Source of the DNA: Nitrospirota bacterium
GTDB lineage: Bacteria; Nitrospirota; Thermodesulfovibrionia; UBA6902
NCBI GenBank assembly: GCA_016207885.1
Contig: JACQZE010000003.1
Location: forward strand, 62,001-126,000
Length of the DNA stretch: 64,000 nucleotides
Direction of reading: 5' to 3'
In this document: piece by piece, positions 1-8,395 of the stretch
How the letters are laid out: every line of letters starts with the position of its first letter
How positions within the stretch are numbered: the stretch's first letter is position 1
The notes under the pieces: generated by a model
The model's input: the letters and a program-made list of their open reading frames with translations, nothing else
Told to the model about the DNA's origin: nothing
The model's database searches: none
Program-made: the position numbers and the translations under genes

Positions 1-1181
1 GGAGCAAGCGCAGCGGTGCCGCCGACAAAAATAGCGAGAGAAGCTATATGGGCAAAACCACACAACGCGTACGTGGCAAGAAATGCCGAACGCGGGTCAT
101 GAAGAGCGTCTTTTGATAAAAGCGCGGAAAGGTCTATGTATGATTTCGTCTCAGTAAGCACAGCCCTTTCGCCGATAAGCTTTGCTATCTCAAATGCGTC
201 AGACGCAGGGACGCCTATTATCAGTGTGAACGGATAGAAAATATATCCAAGAAGGCCTGTAAGCGACCAGTCAATGCTAATGCCTGCAAAGCTGTTTATG
301 TTACCGCCTGCCGAACCCAGCATAAGGTCAGTAAGGGCGGCAAGCCCGAGAAAAGATATAAGAAGCGCGCCTACCCCGGCGGCAAGCTTCAGCCCTGCAT
401 TAGCGCCGTTTATCGTAGCCTCAATTATGGAAGACTCTTTTTCATAATAAGGCGCGACATCAACTCCGAGTGTCACGGGCTTTTCGGTCTCAGGCATAAG
501 GAGCTTCGACATTATCACAGCCGCCGGCGCTGAAAGTATTGATGCGGATATGAGATGCCCCGCTATCGTAGGGAACTTGTTATGAAGTATGAGGACATAA
601 AGAGCGAATACCGTTGATGCAATCGTAGCCATTCCGGCCGTAAGTATGGTGCAGAGTTCCGAGCGTGTCATCTTCTGGAGATAGGGGCGTATGGTTGTCA
701 TAGCCTCAATGCCCACGAAGATATTGCTTGATGTGCAGAGCGCCTCGGCACCGCTTATCTTCATCAGCTTTGTGAATGTCCTGGAGAATATCTTTATGAA
801 CCACGGCATGATGCCTATGTAATAGAGTATGTTCATAAGGCTCGCGAAAAATATTATCGTAGGGAGAGCCTGAAAGACGAAGATAAAGCCCAGGGACTGC
901 TCGCCGTTCGGCCCTGTCGTGCCCGGCGGGTAGGCGAGAACGCCAAAGAGAAACTTTGCCCCTTCGTTCGCGACAGAAAGCACGCTTACAACCGAATCGT
1001 TCAAAAAGAGAAAGACCTGCGCGCCTGCAGGGATGATGAAGATAAAGAGCGAAAATATAAGCTGAAGCGCGATGCCCCAGATGATGACCCTCCAGTTTAT
1101 CAGCTTCCTGTCAGTTGACAGGCTCCACGCAAAGGCCATCAGTATAAATATGCCGGCAAAGCTTACAAGGTTATAATTCAT
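1..1181 (-). CDS. Concentrative nucleoside transporter (CNT/NupC family), 3' end cut by window edge
   Basis: My own translation of the minus strand from the ATG at 1181 stays open to base 1 (about 393 codons). The protein is a polytopic inner-membrane protein of the CNT family, which imports nucleosides with Na+ or H+. The N terminus is hydrophobic. Around residues 165-200 it has the conserved CNT stretch with GAEALCTSSNIFVG followed by RPYL and MTRSEL. CNT proteins are usually 400-430 residues, so only the last few residues are missing. A GGAGG ribosome binding site lies just upstream of the start. The next feature upstream is tRNA-Leu on the same strand. The family call is firm; the exact substrate cannot be read from sequence. 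Confidence 0.85.
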   Translation of the reverse strand, partial: MNYNLVSFAGIFILMAFAWSLSTDRKLINWRVIIWGIALQLIFSLFIFIIPAGAQVFLFLNDSVVSVLSVANEGAKFLFGVLAYPPGTTGPNGEQSLGFIFVFQALPTIIFFASLMNILYYIGIMPWFIKIFSRTFTKLMKISGAEALCTSSNIFVGIEAMTTIRPYLQKMTRSELCTILTAGMATIASTVFALYVLILHNKFPTIAGHLISASILSAPAAVIMSKLLMPETEKPVTLGVDVAPYYEKESSIIEATINGANAGLKLAAGVGALLISFLGLAALTDLMLGSAGGNINSFAGISIDWSLTGLLGYIFYPFTLIIGVPASDAFEIAKLIGERAVLTETKSYIDLSALLSKDALHDPRSAFLATYALCGFAHIASLAIFVGGTAALA

Positions 1182-1216
1182 GGGTTCCTCCGAACTGAAT
1201 TATTTGTTGTCTTAAA

Positions 1217-1301
1217 TGGTGCGAGAGGGGGGACTCGAACCCCCAAACCTTGCGGCACCAGATCCTAAGTCTGGCGTGTCTGCCAATTTCACCACTCTCG
1301 C
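1217..1301 (-). tRNA. tRNA-Leu (anticodon UAG)
   Basis: On the minus strand the 7-bp acceptor stem GCGAGAG/CTCTCGC closes a class II tRNA. The anticodon arm CCAGA-CTTAGGA-TCTGG gives anticodon UAG. It has a long variable arm and a T arm GGGGG-TTCGAGT-CCCCC. A73 and the CCA end are encoded (1217-1220). It decodes CUN leucine codons. Confidence 0.95.
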
Positions 1302-1316
1302 TGTTAACTCTTTTAT

Positions 1317-1363
1317 TTGCCTGCCGACAGGCAGGTCTGCTCCCGATAAATCGGGACAGGCAA
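1317..1363. repeat. Nested palindromic element between tRNA-Leu and its partial copy
   Basis: An outer inverted repeat TTGCCTG/CAGGCAA (1317-1323, 1357-1363) encloses two inner hairpins: CCTGCC-gaca-GGCAGG (1320-1335) and TCCCGAT-aa-ATCGGGA (1341-1356). The arrangement looks like a small palindromic insertion element. It encodes no protein. Confidence 0.65.
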
Positions 1364-1378
1364 TTTCACCACTCTCGC
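1335..1378 (-). repeat. Partial copy of tRNA-Leu 5' end, split by a hairpin insert
   Basis: The first 24 bases of the tRNA gene (1278-1301) recur here as two blocks, 1335-1340 and 1361-1378. Both match exactly and are separated by a 20-bp insert (1341-1360) that contains a perfect hairpin. The copy lacks the anticodon arm and 3' half, so it is not a functional tRNA. It lies between the intact tRNA and a TA pair. It may be a scar of integration or of palindrome insertion. Confidence 0.8.
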
Positions 1379-1429
1379 GTGATTGATTTTAATGAATTCA
1401 TGAACCGTAATCAACTGTTTATTGATCCG

Positions 1430-1708
1430 TTATCGGTTAATTAATACTTTGCCCTCATTATATTTATGAATCAGCATAGTAATTAAAGATTGATATGGAA
1501 TGCCCTCTTCGATCGCCTTTGCCCTGATCTTCTTTAAATCCCTCTCACTCATTCTAATATTGATCCGTTTTTGTTTATTGAGGCTATAGCGTGCATGTTC
1601 CTCGTATTGTTTCTTTTCCTTCTTGGTTAGGTCGGAAAGCCACTCCTCTTTTTCAAGTGATATTGCCAATTCCTTTTCGTCTTTATCTAAGTATGCTGCC
1701 TTATTCAT
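1430..1708 (-). CDS. Ribbon-helix-helix antitoxin (BrnA/CopG-like)
   Basis: A 92-residue protein. The N-terminal half is highly charged, and residues 48-85 resemble a ribbon-helix-helix DNA-binding fold (KRINIRMSERDLKKI, then GIPYQSLI). In this family the antitoxin masks the toxin and binds the operon promoter. It overlaps the upstream toxin gene by 4 bases (1705-1708), the usual coupled arrangement. An inverted repeat over the promoter -10 at 2006-2020 is the likely operator. The pair sits beside tRNA-Leu and its partial copy, a common home for accessory modules. Confidence 0.8.
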   Translation of the reverse strand: MNKAAYLDKDEKELAISLEKEEWLSDLTKKEKKQYEEHARYSLNKQKRINIRMSERDLKKIRAKAIEEGIPYQSLITMLIHKYNEGKVLINR

Positions 1709-1983
1709 CTTTTGCCTCCAAAATACTTTTTTGTTGCTTTGCTGTTTGGTATTATTGTTTTCAGGAATATTTTTTCATTATCCTCAACGTATGGCACAGA
1801 ATATATATAATCTTCGATCTTTACAAGAAAGACTTCCTGATTTGGATATTTTTCCGAATTAGGATGTCTTACCCTGTCTATCAGATCACCCAATGCTATC
1901 GCCAATTCAACCTGCTCAAAAGACACATCTCGTGTTTTTTTAAGCATCTCATTTTTCTCATCATTCCAGTCAAAATATTTCAT
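1705..1983 (-). CDS. BrnT-like toxin of a type II TA pair
   Basis: A 92-residue protein and first gene of the pair. It begins with the FDWNDEKN stretch typical of BrnT-like small toxins, and ends with a FLKTIIPNSKATKKY-like segment common in this family. BrnT proteins are RelE-fold ribonucleases neutralised by BrnA. The toxin-first gene order and 4-base overlap with the RHH antitoxin agree with BrnTA organisation. The promoter directly upstream (TTGACA/TATTCT) is strong. Catalytic residues were not verified, so RNase activity is inferred from family membership. Confidence 0.75.
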   Translation of the reverse strand: MKYFDWNDEKNEMLKKTRDVSFEQVELAIALGDLIDRVRHPNSEKYPNQEVFLVKIEDYIYSVPYVEDNEKIFLKTIIPNSKATKKYFGGKR

Positions 1984-2005
1984 AAGTGTGTGCCTATTGT
2001 ATTCG

Positions 2006-2020
2006 TGTTATAGAATAACA
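2006..2020. promoter_or_regulatory. Probable BrnA operator over the -10
   Basis: The perfect inverted repeat TGTTAT-aga-ATAACA spans the -10 element. This position suits autorepression by the RHH antitoxin of the downstream pair. Binding is inferred. Confidence 0.5.
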
Positions 2021-2040
2021 ATGATTTATGTTTGTGTCAA
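2012..2040 (-). promoter_or_regulatory. Sigma-70-type promoter of the first BrnTA pair
   Basis: On the minus strand there is TTGACA (2035-2040), a 17-bp spacer, then TATTCT (2012-2017). This is a near-consensus promoter about 30 bases upstream of the toxin start codon. Confidence 0.65.
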
Positions 2041-2081
2041 ATCATTAAAAGTGGAATAATCAAACAGGATAGAGAATAATG

Positions 2082-2558
2082 CTACTCAGTCACAAGAAGT
2101 ATCAGCCCGCATTCCGGGCACTCGGCAGTGTCGCTTTCCACAGGGGTAGAACATGCCGGGCATCTGCCCTGACTTAGCATCTCTTTTGAATGCAGGAACT
2201 CCGGATCGATCTCTGCATAGTAATCAGCTATCCGCTCCCCTGCCCTCTCAGCATCTTCAGATGAGACCATAAGCTGAAACTTTTCTCCGCAGCATCCTTT
2301 TTTACACCCTGCCTCTGAGTTAACAAGGCACGGTATCCCTGAGCGGACAAGAACATCAGAAAGCTCGTTCATCCACCTCAGCTCGCCATCCTTTACCACA
2401 ATCGGATCCGCGATCATCTCCACCGCGCACCTCTCACGATCCTGATACACCCTCTCAAGTTCCTCAGGATGCACAAGCACCGCCCCGCAATCAGCGCACT
2501 TCTCGATGTGCGGGTTATACTCAGTTTTGCAATCTGGACATATTTTTATCTGTGTCAT
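2082..2558 (-). CDS. Double zinc-ribbon protein of unknown function
   Basis: 158 residues with a zinc ribbon at each end: CPDC...CADC at residues 8-25 and CPAC...CPEC at about 133-150. Between them is a middle domain of roughly 100 residues that resembles the small ferredoxin-like putative signal-transducing domains (DUF2007 type), and a CKKGCC cluster near residue 85. There is no signal peptide, so it is probably cytoplasmic. The gene is monocistronic or the last of a minus-strand run (spacing 32 bases from the exported protein upstream). Function unknown; the zinc ribbons are the secure part. Confidence 0.6.
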   Translation of the reverse strand: MTQIKICPDCKTEYNPHIEKCADCGAVLVHPEELERVYQDRERCAVEMIADPIVVKDGELRWMNELSDVLVRSGIPCLVNSEAGCKKGCCGEKFQLMVSSEDAERAGERIADYYAEIDPEFLHSKEMLSQGRCPACSTPVESDTAECPECGLILLVTE

Positions 2559-2590
2559 ATATATAGCATTTTGTCTCAGTCTATTGAGTT

Positions 2591-3850
2591 CTATTTGTTC
2601 ATTTCTTTAATTTGTGTCCAATAAGCACTTGTTTCAAGCTGCGTTTGAAATTCCTGCATAAACTCTTTTTTACCTGCAATGTCAGGCAACCAGGCTTTAT
2701 CAAAGAATTGCCAGGCGACGTTAGCATTGCCTGAATATATAAGTTCGAGCATATAACTCCAAAGCTCTACAGGCGGATTCCCATTTTTCCATGAATAATT
2801 CTCCCGTATCATTTTTACCTTATCAGCCAACGTTTCTTGTGTCGGAGGTTGCTTGAGCATTAGATCGGTAGCTAATATATATTTACCGTTCTTAAACTCA
2901 AGAATGATATCGGGTGCAGGCGACCCCGCGAAACTTGTGTTCCAATAAGCAAATGTCCAATCATTTGTAACAAAGACCAGTTTTTTGTCCCCTCTTAAAT
3001 CTTCAAAATGTGATAGACCATTATGACCAGCATCCAACGTTGCAATTTTTTTGAATTTCTGGCCAATCTCAAAAACATGAAAGGTATAACAGCAATGTGC
3101 GCCACCAGACCATTCATTAATAACCAGATTAGGCTCTCCCCTGCCTGTAATATCCTTTCCTATGACTATAACCCCAAATTTCTTCATTACATCATCCGTA
3201 TATACATGATCAAATCTAAACTTATACCCATCTTGCTTAAAGACTGTTTTTTCATTCTGAATTATTTCCAAATAACCTTTCTCGTCTTCGTCATCAATGA
3301 ATATCTTAAATGTATAATTGTTGTACGATAGCTTCCCGCGCAAACGTAAGATCGGCTTTGGAAGATTGCCAAGCTGTATTTCAGCTACTTCGGTTTCGAA
3401 TTTATATTCTTGAGTTTCAGATACCTTTATTGTCAGCCTATTTATTTTAATGATGTCGGGATCAATAAGTTCAAAGTGAGGGGCAGAAGCATATTCTGGC
3501 AGCTGCCAGAATTCGTTTAAGATACTATCATAATAATATATAGGGAAGATTTTGGGATTATCTAAATCTGAGTTGCTAATAATTAAGTATTGAGAATTGG
3601 CTGTCCAAGCGACTTCCTCAGTTCTTAACTCTCCCCCAGAATAAGATCTAAAGTCATTTTTTGATATAATCTCTCCATTGATTTTCTTAATTTCAACGTG
3701 AATTCCATTATTCTTCTCGGCAAATGAAATAACGGTGGCTTTAAGATGACCATCAGGCGAAACATATTCTGTTGCTTGTTGTGCCATTACCGATAAAGGG
3801 CTCGATATAAACACAACAGATAGAACCATAAAATATAGAAGTTTAATCAT
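2591..3850 (-). CDS. Exported protein of unknown function
   Basis: 419 residues with a clear N-terminal signal peptide (hydrophobic residues 4-22, cleavage near AQQA). The first half looks like a beta-rich repeat domain with SPDG and WTANSQYLIIS strands, reminiscent of a propeller blade. A second domain near residues 225-330 contains GRGEPNLVINEWSGGAHCCY, a motif seen in many uncharacterised secreted bacterial proteins. Its start overlaps the stop of the upstream methyltransferase gene by one base (TGATG), implying translational coupling. No function can be assigned. Confidence 0.6.
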   Translation of the reverse strand: MIKLLYFMVLSVVFISSPLSVMAQQATEYVSPDGHLKATVISFAEKNNGIHVEIKKINGEIISKNDFRSYSGGELRTEEVAWTANSQYLIISNSDLDNPKIFPIYYYDSILNEFWQLPEYASAPHFELIDPDIIKINRLTIKVSETQEYKFETEVAEIQLGNLPKPILRLRGKLSYNNYTFKIFIDDEDEKGYLEIIQNEKTVFKQDGYKFRFDHVYTDDVMKKFGVIVIGKDITGRGEPNLVINEWSGGAHCCYTFHVFEIGQKFKKIATLDAGHNGLSHFEDLRGDKKLVFVTNDWTFAYWNTSFAGSPAPDIILEFKNGKYILATDLMLKQPPTQETLADKVKMIRENYSWKNGNPPVELWSYMLELIYSGNANVAWQFFDKAWLPDIAGKKEFMQEFQTQLETSAYWTQIKEMNK

Positions 3851-4806
3851 CAGTCTTTTCTCCCCTCAATACAAACCGTCTCAGGTGTATTCTTCACAGC
3901 TATCTTTTTATACCCTGTTTCAGAAAGCCAATGTTTGATCTCTTTGGTAGTGTAGCAACGACCGTTTGGCGTACCCATGAGCATGTTCACTGAGAATAGA
4001 GCGCTGTGCGGCGGGGCTGTGCGGGCTTCGTTGATTGGGAATTCCTGCACGACCACTCTGCCTCCGGAATTGAGGGCTGACATGCACTTTCTCAAAAGCG
4101 CGATATTCTCCTCAATTGAAAAAGCATGAAGTATCTGGCTTAAGAGGATGAGGTCATAGCCTGAGCCTATACTGTCCACATGGAAGTCTCCGGAAATGAA
4201 AGTAATGCCCTTGATGCCATTGCGGTGCGCAACTTTTTTGGCGATCGCGATCGTCGCAGGCAGGTCGAAGATCGTTGCCTTAACTCCCTTCTTTGCCATC
4301 GCCATCGCGTTGGTGCCCGGCCCGCCTCCGAGGTCGAGCATCGTCTTTACATCTTTAAGACCTATCGCTTTGATAAGGCTGTCTGTGCGGAGGATCGTGA
4401 GGTTATGCATGCCCATGATAAACGACTCATGGTCGCGCCTGCGCTCTGCCGCTCTGCCGGTCTTTACCACTTCATCAAGATGAGAGAAGCCTTCCCACAT
4501 GCCTGATGCGTGCCTTACGATATCACCCTGATAGAGGCGAGCGCCCTTGACAAGATAGCGTGTGCTAACCGGCGCATTGCGATATTTCCCGTCCCTTGCC
4601 TTTATCACCAGCCCTATGCCTGTAAGCGCGTCAAGCAGTATCTCCATGGCGCGCGCATCGGCCTTTAACTTTTTTGAGACCGCTGCCGCTGTTGTGGCTT
4701 TTTTCAGATGGTCAAATACCCCGAGGTTATTCGCCGTCAGCACAACCCTTGAAGCCATAAATCCTGCATAGAGCCTTCGTAATCCTATGAGATCTTCATC
4801 TGCCAT
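3850..4806 (-). CDS. SAM-dependent O-methyltransferase (dimerisation + Methyltransf_2 type)
   Basis: 318 residues with the two-domain layout of plant-like and carotenoid/isoprenoid O-methyltransferases. An N-terminal winged-helix dimerisation domain (about 1-95) is followed by a Rossmann methyltransferase domain with the SAM-binding motif LDLGGGPGTNA near residue 160. A second motif, GYDLILLSQILHAFS near 220, and RVVVQEF near 250 also match. A catalytic base is expected in this C-terminal half. It is cytoplasmic and is translationally coupled to the exported protein that follows. The substrate, perhaps a hydroxylated small molecule or isoprenoid, is unknown. Confidence 0.75.
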   Translation of the reverse strand: MADEDLIGLRRLYAGFMASRVVLTANNLGVFDHLKKATTAAAVSKKLKADARAMEILLDALTGIGLVIKARDGKYRNAPVSTRYLVKGARLYQGDIVRHASGMWEGFSHLDEVVKTGRAAERRRDHESFIMGMHNLTILRTDSLIKAIGLKDVKTMLDLGGGPGTNAMAMAKKGVKATIFDLPATIAIAKKVAHRNGIKGITFISGDFHVDSIGSGYDLILLSQILHAFSIEENIALLRKCMSALNSGGRVVVQEFPINEARTAPPHSALFSVNMLMGTPNGRCYTTKEIKHWLSETGYKKIAVKNTPETVCIEGRKD

Positions 4807-4842
4807 ATCCTTGCCTCTCTTGTGTAATTGATTTTAGTAGAT

Positions 4843-5361
4843 CTATGAACCTTCTTTTTTGTCCGGCTTGATACTGTCCATCATGACCTTCATTCCTTCT
4901 TTGCCGTCATTATCATAGCAGCTGCAGCTTGATTCACCTGAATCTCTCGGAGGCATGCCGCTCGCTGAATATCCTTTTTCACTGCAGAATTCAGAGCATA
5001 GCCTGCCATCGTCTTTCGGCCCTATATTGCCGATAAGATACTGATGAAGAACTATCACAATGACCAGTCCGAAGATTGCGGCGGCAGATATCACAATATG
5101 TTTCGAATCCAGATCAGGTTCATCTTCACGATCTTCCCCGGTCTTGTACCCGATGACTATCGAAGCTGTCCACAGCGCCAGGAAACCAAGGATTAACAGA
5201 ATAGAGAGCAGCTTTTCAGCATATGCCGGCCAGGGATCGTCACCAAAAATAAAGATCCAGAAAATGCCGGCCGCTCCTCCGAAGACAATAGTTGAAACGA
5301 TCAGAGAAACAAAAAACCCGGGCACCCCGAATAACAAAGCATATATATATCTTTTCTTCAT
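4843..5361 (-). CDS. Small membrane protein with cysteine-rich tail
   Basis: 172 residues. Three predicted membrane segments (about 8-38, 50-73 and 88-112) are followed by a soluble C-terminal tail with four or five cysteines in CSEFC and CSCYDNDG. These could form disulfides if periplasmic or bind a metal. I do not recognise the family. It follows the same direction as its neighbours but is separated from the next upstream gene by about 180 bases, in which I see no gene. Confidence 0.5.
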   Translation of the reverse strand: MKKRYIYALLFGVPGFFVSLIVSTIVFGGAAGIFWIFIFGDDPWPAYAEKLLSILLILGFLALWTASIVIGYKTGEDREDEPDLDSKHIVISAAAIFGLVIVIVLHQYLIGNIGPKDDGRLCSEFCSEKGYSASGMPPRDSGESSCSCYDNDGKEGMKVMMDSIKPDKKEGS

Positions 5362-5545
5362 TTTAAAAAACCTGTCAATCAGTCTCTTATTCCAGGAATA
5401 AATATGCGTATGTCTTATTTTTTCGGATTTAAATAATTATATTGGTTAGCTGTAAATGTTACAAGAGAAAAATATAGTGATGTGGTTAAGGAGTTACCGC
5501 AAAGAATGAAACTGTGTTACCGGATGTATCGCTGAGTAATTATTG

Positions 5546-5743
5546 TCAGCAGCTATCGCCTTTCGTCTGGCTATGAGAACTACAGGGTTTATCCTGCTCA
5601 TAGATGTCATGGAATAGTTTATTTACGTCGGCAGTTGCAGATATATTTTCTGATTCGCTCGAATAATCTCTGACTTCAAGAGATGCGCAGCCGACAAGGG
5701 CAAAGCTCAACAACAAAGCGGATATGATCATTGTTATTCTCAT
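5546..5743 (-). CDS. Small lipoprotein
   Basis: 65 residues. A short signal peptide ends in the lipobox LVGCA, so the mature lipoprotein has about 47 residues and begins at Cys19. The rest is acidic and serine-rich with two C-terminal cysteines. No family recognised. A possible overlapping upstream reading frame (5740-5934) runs through repeat-like DNA and is not accepted as a gene. Confidence 0.45.
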   Translation of the reverse strand: MRITMIISALLLSFALVGCASLEVRDYSSESENISATADVNKLFHDIYEQDKPCSSHSQTKGDSC

Positions 5744-5864
5744 TTCTTCTCCTCCCGTGATGTCAATTTTTTATCCCTGAAAATCAATACGGTATGGCTG
5801 ATTTCGTAAATTGAGGTAATTATAGTGCTACGGATAATAAATATGCAAGCAAAAAATGCAGTAG

Positions 5865-5914
5865 TGTCAAGCCAATTTAGAAATGTCCTATTTTTACCAA
5901 AATAGAAATGTCCG
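5865..5914. repeat. Possible insertion-sequence end remnant
   Basis: The sequence begins TGTCAAG and carries two direct repeats of TAGAAATGTCC (5878-5888 and 5903-5913). Multiple short terminal repeats of this kind occur at the ends of IS21/IS481-type elements. No transposase gene is nearby, so at most one end survives. The assignment is tentative. Confidence 0.35.
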
Positions 5915-5968
5915 GTTTTTACTATTGCCTCCAAAGGAGTTTTTGTACCTCACCCAACCTTATCACCT

Positions 5969-8395
5969 TCAAAACGGCTCAGGCGGGTACATCGGAGCAT
6001 GAGCTGAATACAGTTCAACCCAGTCGGCGTTATTCTCCTCAGTTGACAGTGCTCTCCAGACATCGTTGCCATCAAAGGTGATATATCTTGAGAACCAGGG
6101 ATTAGACATATTGCCTAAATAAATTTCTCCCGGAAATGCGTTATAAGTACTATCGCCTGTAAATTCAGGATTGCGTGCTGCACCTCCATAAGCCTCTCCC
6201 GGATAGCCGAATATATGTATTGCGTTCCCACTGCTGCCCGTCAGATACCAGAAGGCCTGCATAAATATAATTGAACTATCACACAATCCTGCCGTGGCAT
6301 CAAAACCATCATTCCAATATGTGTCATGCAATGGGTCATCTGTATGATAAACATATGGGGGCTTGCTATAAGAAGAATCATATGGATGAGTGACTAAATC
6401 AGCCCAAGTAGTTCTCTCCATCCTGTTGACAGTGAAGGGATGGCCATCCACATTTATCACCGCCTTATGGTATAAACGCCTGTCCCCGGGTTCTGTTCCC
6501 TGCTGAACAAGCTTTGCCTGCCCGGGAACCTGTTCAACTTTCCAATAATACTGAATGTTATTATCATAACCCCAATCTTCCGGCACAGTCCTTGTCGCAG
6601 CTGTCAACATTAAAATACTTTGAGTATCATAGTACCCGCTCCTGTCGTCACCTGATTCCTCATATGTTGATCCTGCGAATGGCCAATCTATAGACGCAGG
6701 GTATTTATATTGGCCTGTTAGATTGTCTCTTATCTTGCTGTCGCGATCCCTAAAGACTATAAAATGCGCTCTTATCAGATTCATACCAGGCATGGCAACA
6801 ACTTTTCCGGCCACCGCGTCATATTCACTGCCAATCCTTCCATTGAAGACAAGGACGTATTTATCCTGTTCCTTCGGAGAAGCCGGAGAGTCGAAGTTTA
6901 TAGTTGAGCTTTTGTTATTCCCACGTACAAAAAGATCACCGTACCACAAGCGATGTCTCTGATTACTCGCATCATCATAATAAATCTCAAACATCCCTTT
7001 CATCTCTTCATTAGTGTTGTTTACGATCACATATCCATAACCTGCGTCAGAATCAAATTCTAAAGTTATATCTCCCCTGAAGAAGTAATTCAGCAGCCCT
7101 GCGGAGTAGCCGACTGCGCGGGGGAGCAATAGTTTTGCATACTCTTCATAAACAGCTTCATCTTGATAAAAATCCAGTTCATGAACCTCCCCACCAATAT
7201 AATCCAGTCTTGAAGTTGTTGTGTATTTCGGCTTAACAAAGTGGTCAATAATTTCACCGTCTTTTTCCTTTTTGATATAAAGGGTGGGCTGTTGAACTCC
7301 GTCTTCTGTAGTTACTGTCTCAGGAAGTATGTTCTTACTAATCAACTCCTGCAGGTTTGTGCTTAATTTATTTGGATATGGGAAATAGTGGGGATCAGTT
7401 TGTGCAAGGTCTTCTTTGAAAATAGTATCGGGACTTGCAAAATTCGAATTTGTGTATTCTGCAAGCCCTATTGATTGACTCGTTGCTAAACTGTTTCTAA
7501 AAAACTGAGATGGATCATCGGCATTGTATTGGTCAGTATCAATAAAGAGGGCTGAAGGCGTAAGGTTACTGTCGTAATACGCTTGGTCTAATGTTAATGT
7601 CGAAGGCGCAGGTAATGCCGGAAATTTAATGTTCGTTTCAGGTATAAAGACTTTAAGTGCCTCTAATTTAAAATACTTCTCTGCTGCCCACACTTCAATA
7701 TTTAAACGACCATCTTTATTTATATTAAAAGGATGTGCGTCATTTCTAACATGGTCAGGCTGAGCAGCGTCCTGTATGAGATGCATCTGCTGTCCTAATC
7801 CTCTGAATGTTTTCGCAAAATACATATCCCTTTCTGCTTTTGTTGTTGCAACTTTCACACCTGCAAAGTTCTTTCCTGTCAACGCAACATAAAAATCTTC
7901 TCTTGTTTTTTGCCATGACCAGTCTCCGCCAAGAGAGTTCTCTTGCTTAATGCTATTCTGTGCCCAAAGAAGAGAAGAGTCACCAGAGTAAGGGATAAAC
8001 AGAACCGTGTCATCTAACCCTGCTTCCGTCCACGTTTTTAATGGATTGTGAAAATGATTATTAAATCGCGCCTTACCTGTGACTGCTTCCCACTTTGAGC
8101 CATCATCTTCAAGCTCTGCTCCTTCTTGAATCCAGTTTTCAATTTTCCCTTGCTTAATCGTTGAACTTCCATCCCATACAAGGATGTCTAATAACCCCTG
8201 ATCAAATCCAAGTTTCTTTAAATAATCGCAAGTTATATCTTGCACATTGTTACAGAGACGTAACACGGAAGAATCTGCTGCATATTTCGAAAGAAGCTTA
8301 TGCGTAACTTTATCATCCCAGGCTAACCCATTTTCATTCACGGTAAAGATAAAGAGAAATAATAGGATAAACTTTACAGCATAACACCTTCTCAT
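5969..8395 (-). CDS. Secreted zinc-dependent phospholipase C-like (S1/P1 nuclease fold) protein
   Basis: 808 residues with an N-terminal signal peptide (about 1-25) and then W-D-D-x-x-T-H, the mature-end Trp/His pair used to bind zinc in phospholipase C/P1 nuclease folds. Near residue 200 lies LGQQMHLIQDAAQPDHVRNDAH, which matches the family's HxxxD...H zinc site. HNHFHNP-like histidines occur near residue 111. The C-terminal 350 residues form a beta-rich extension without a recognised family. The gene overlaps the upstream lipoprotein gene by 4 bases. It probably acts on the cell surface or outside the cell; the lipid or nucleic acid substrate is unknown. Confidence 0.6.
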   Translation of the reverse strand: MRRCYAVKFILLFLFIFTVNENGLAWDDKVTHKLLSKYAADSSVLRLCNNVQDITCDYLKKLGFDQGLLDILVWDGSSTIKQGKIENWIQEGAELEDDGSKWEAVTGKARFNNHFHNPLKTWTEAGLDDTVLFIPYSGDSSLLWAQNSIKQENSLGGDWSWQKTREDFYVALTGKNFAGVKVATTKAERDMYFAKTFRGLGQQMHLIQDAAQPDHVRNDAHPFNINKDGRLNIEVWAAEKYFKLEALKVFIPETNIKFPALPAPSTLTLDQAYYDSNLTPSALFIDTDQYNADDPSQFFRNSLATSQSIGLAEYTNSNFASPDTIFKEDLAQTDPHYFPYPNKLSTNLQELISKNILPETVTTEDGVQQPTLYIKKEKDGEIIDHFVKPKYTTTSRLDYIGGEVHELDFYQDEAVYEEYAKLLLPRAVGYSAGLLNYFFRGDITLEFDSDAGYGYVIVNNTNEEMKGMFEIYYDDASNQRHRLWYGDLFVRGNNKSSTINFDSPASPKEQDKYVLVFNGRIGSEYDAVAGKVVAMPGMNLIRAHFIVFRDRDSKIRDNLTGQYKYPASIDWPFAGSTYEESGDDRSGYYDTQSILMLTAATRTVPEDWGYDNNIQYYWKVEQVPGQAKLVQQGTEPGDRRLYHKAVINVDGHPFTVNRMERTTWADLVTHPYDSSYSKPPYVYHTDDPLHDTYWNDGFDATAGLCDSSIIFMQAFWYLTGSSGNAIHIFGYPGEAYGGAARNPEFTGDSTYNAFPGEIYLGNMSNPWFSRYITFDGNDVWRALSTEENNADWVELYSAHAPMYPPEPF

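Noticed and set aside
1250-1444. 64-residue plus-strand frame across the tRNA and palindrome
   Set aside because: It is antisense to tRNA-Leu and crosses the palindromic repeat; no coding signal.
5740-5934. 64-residue frame on the minus strand overlapping the small lipoprotein
   Set aside because: It runs through the IS-like repeat, has no good ribosome binding site and no recognisable domain; likely chance.
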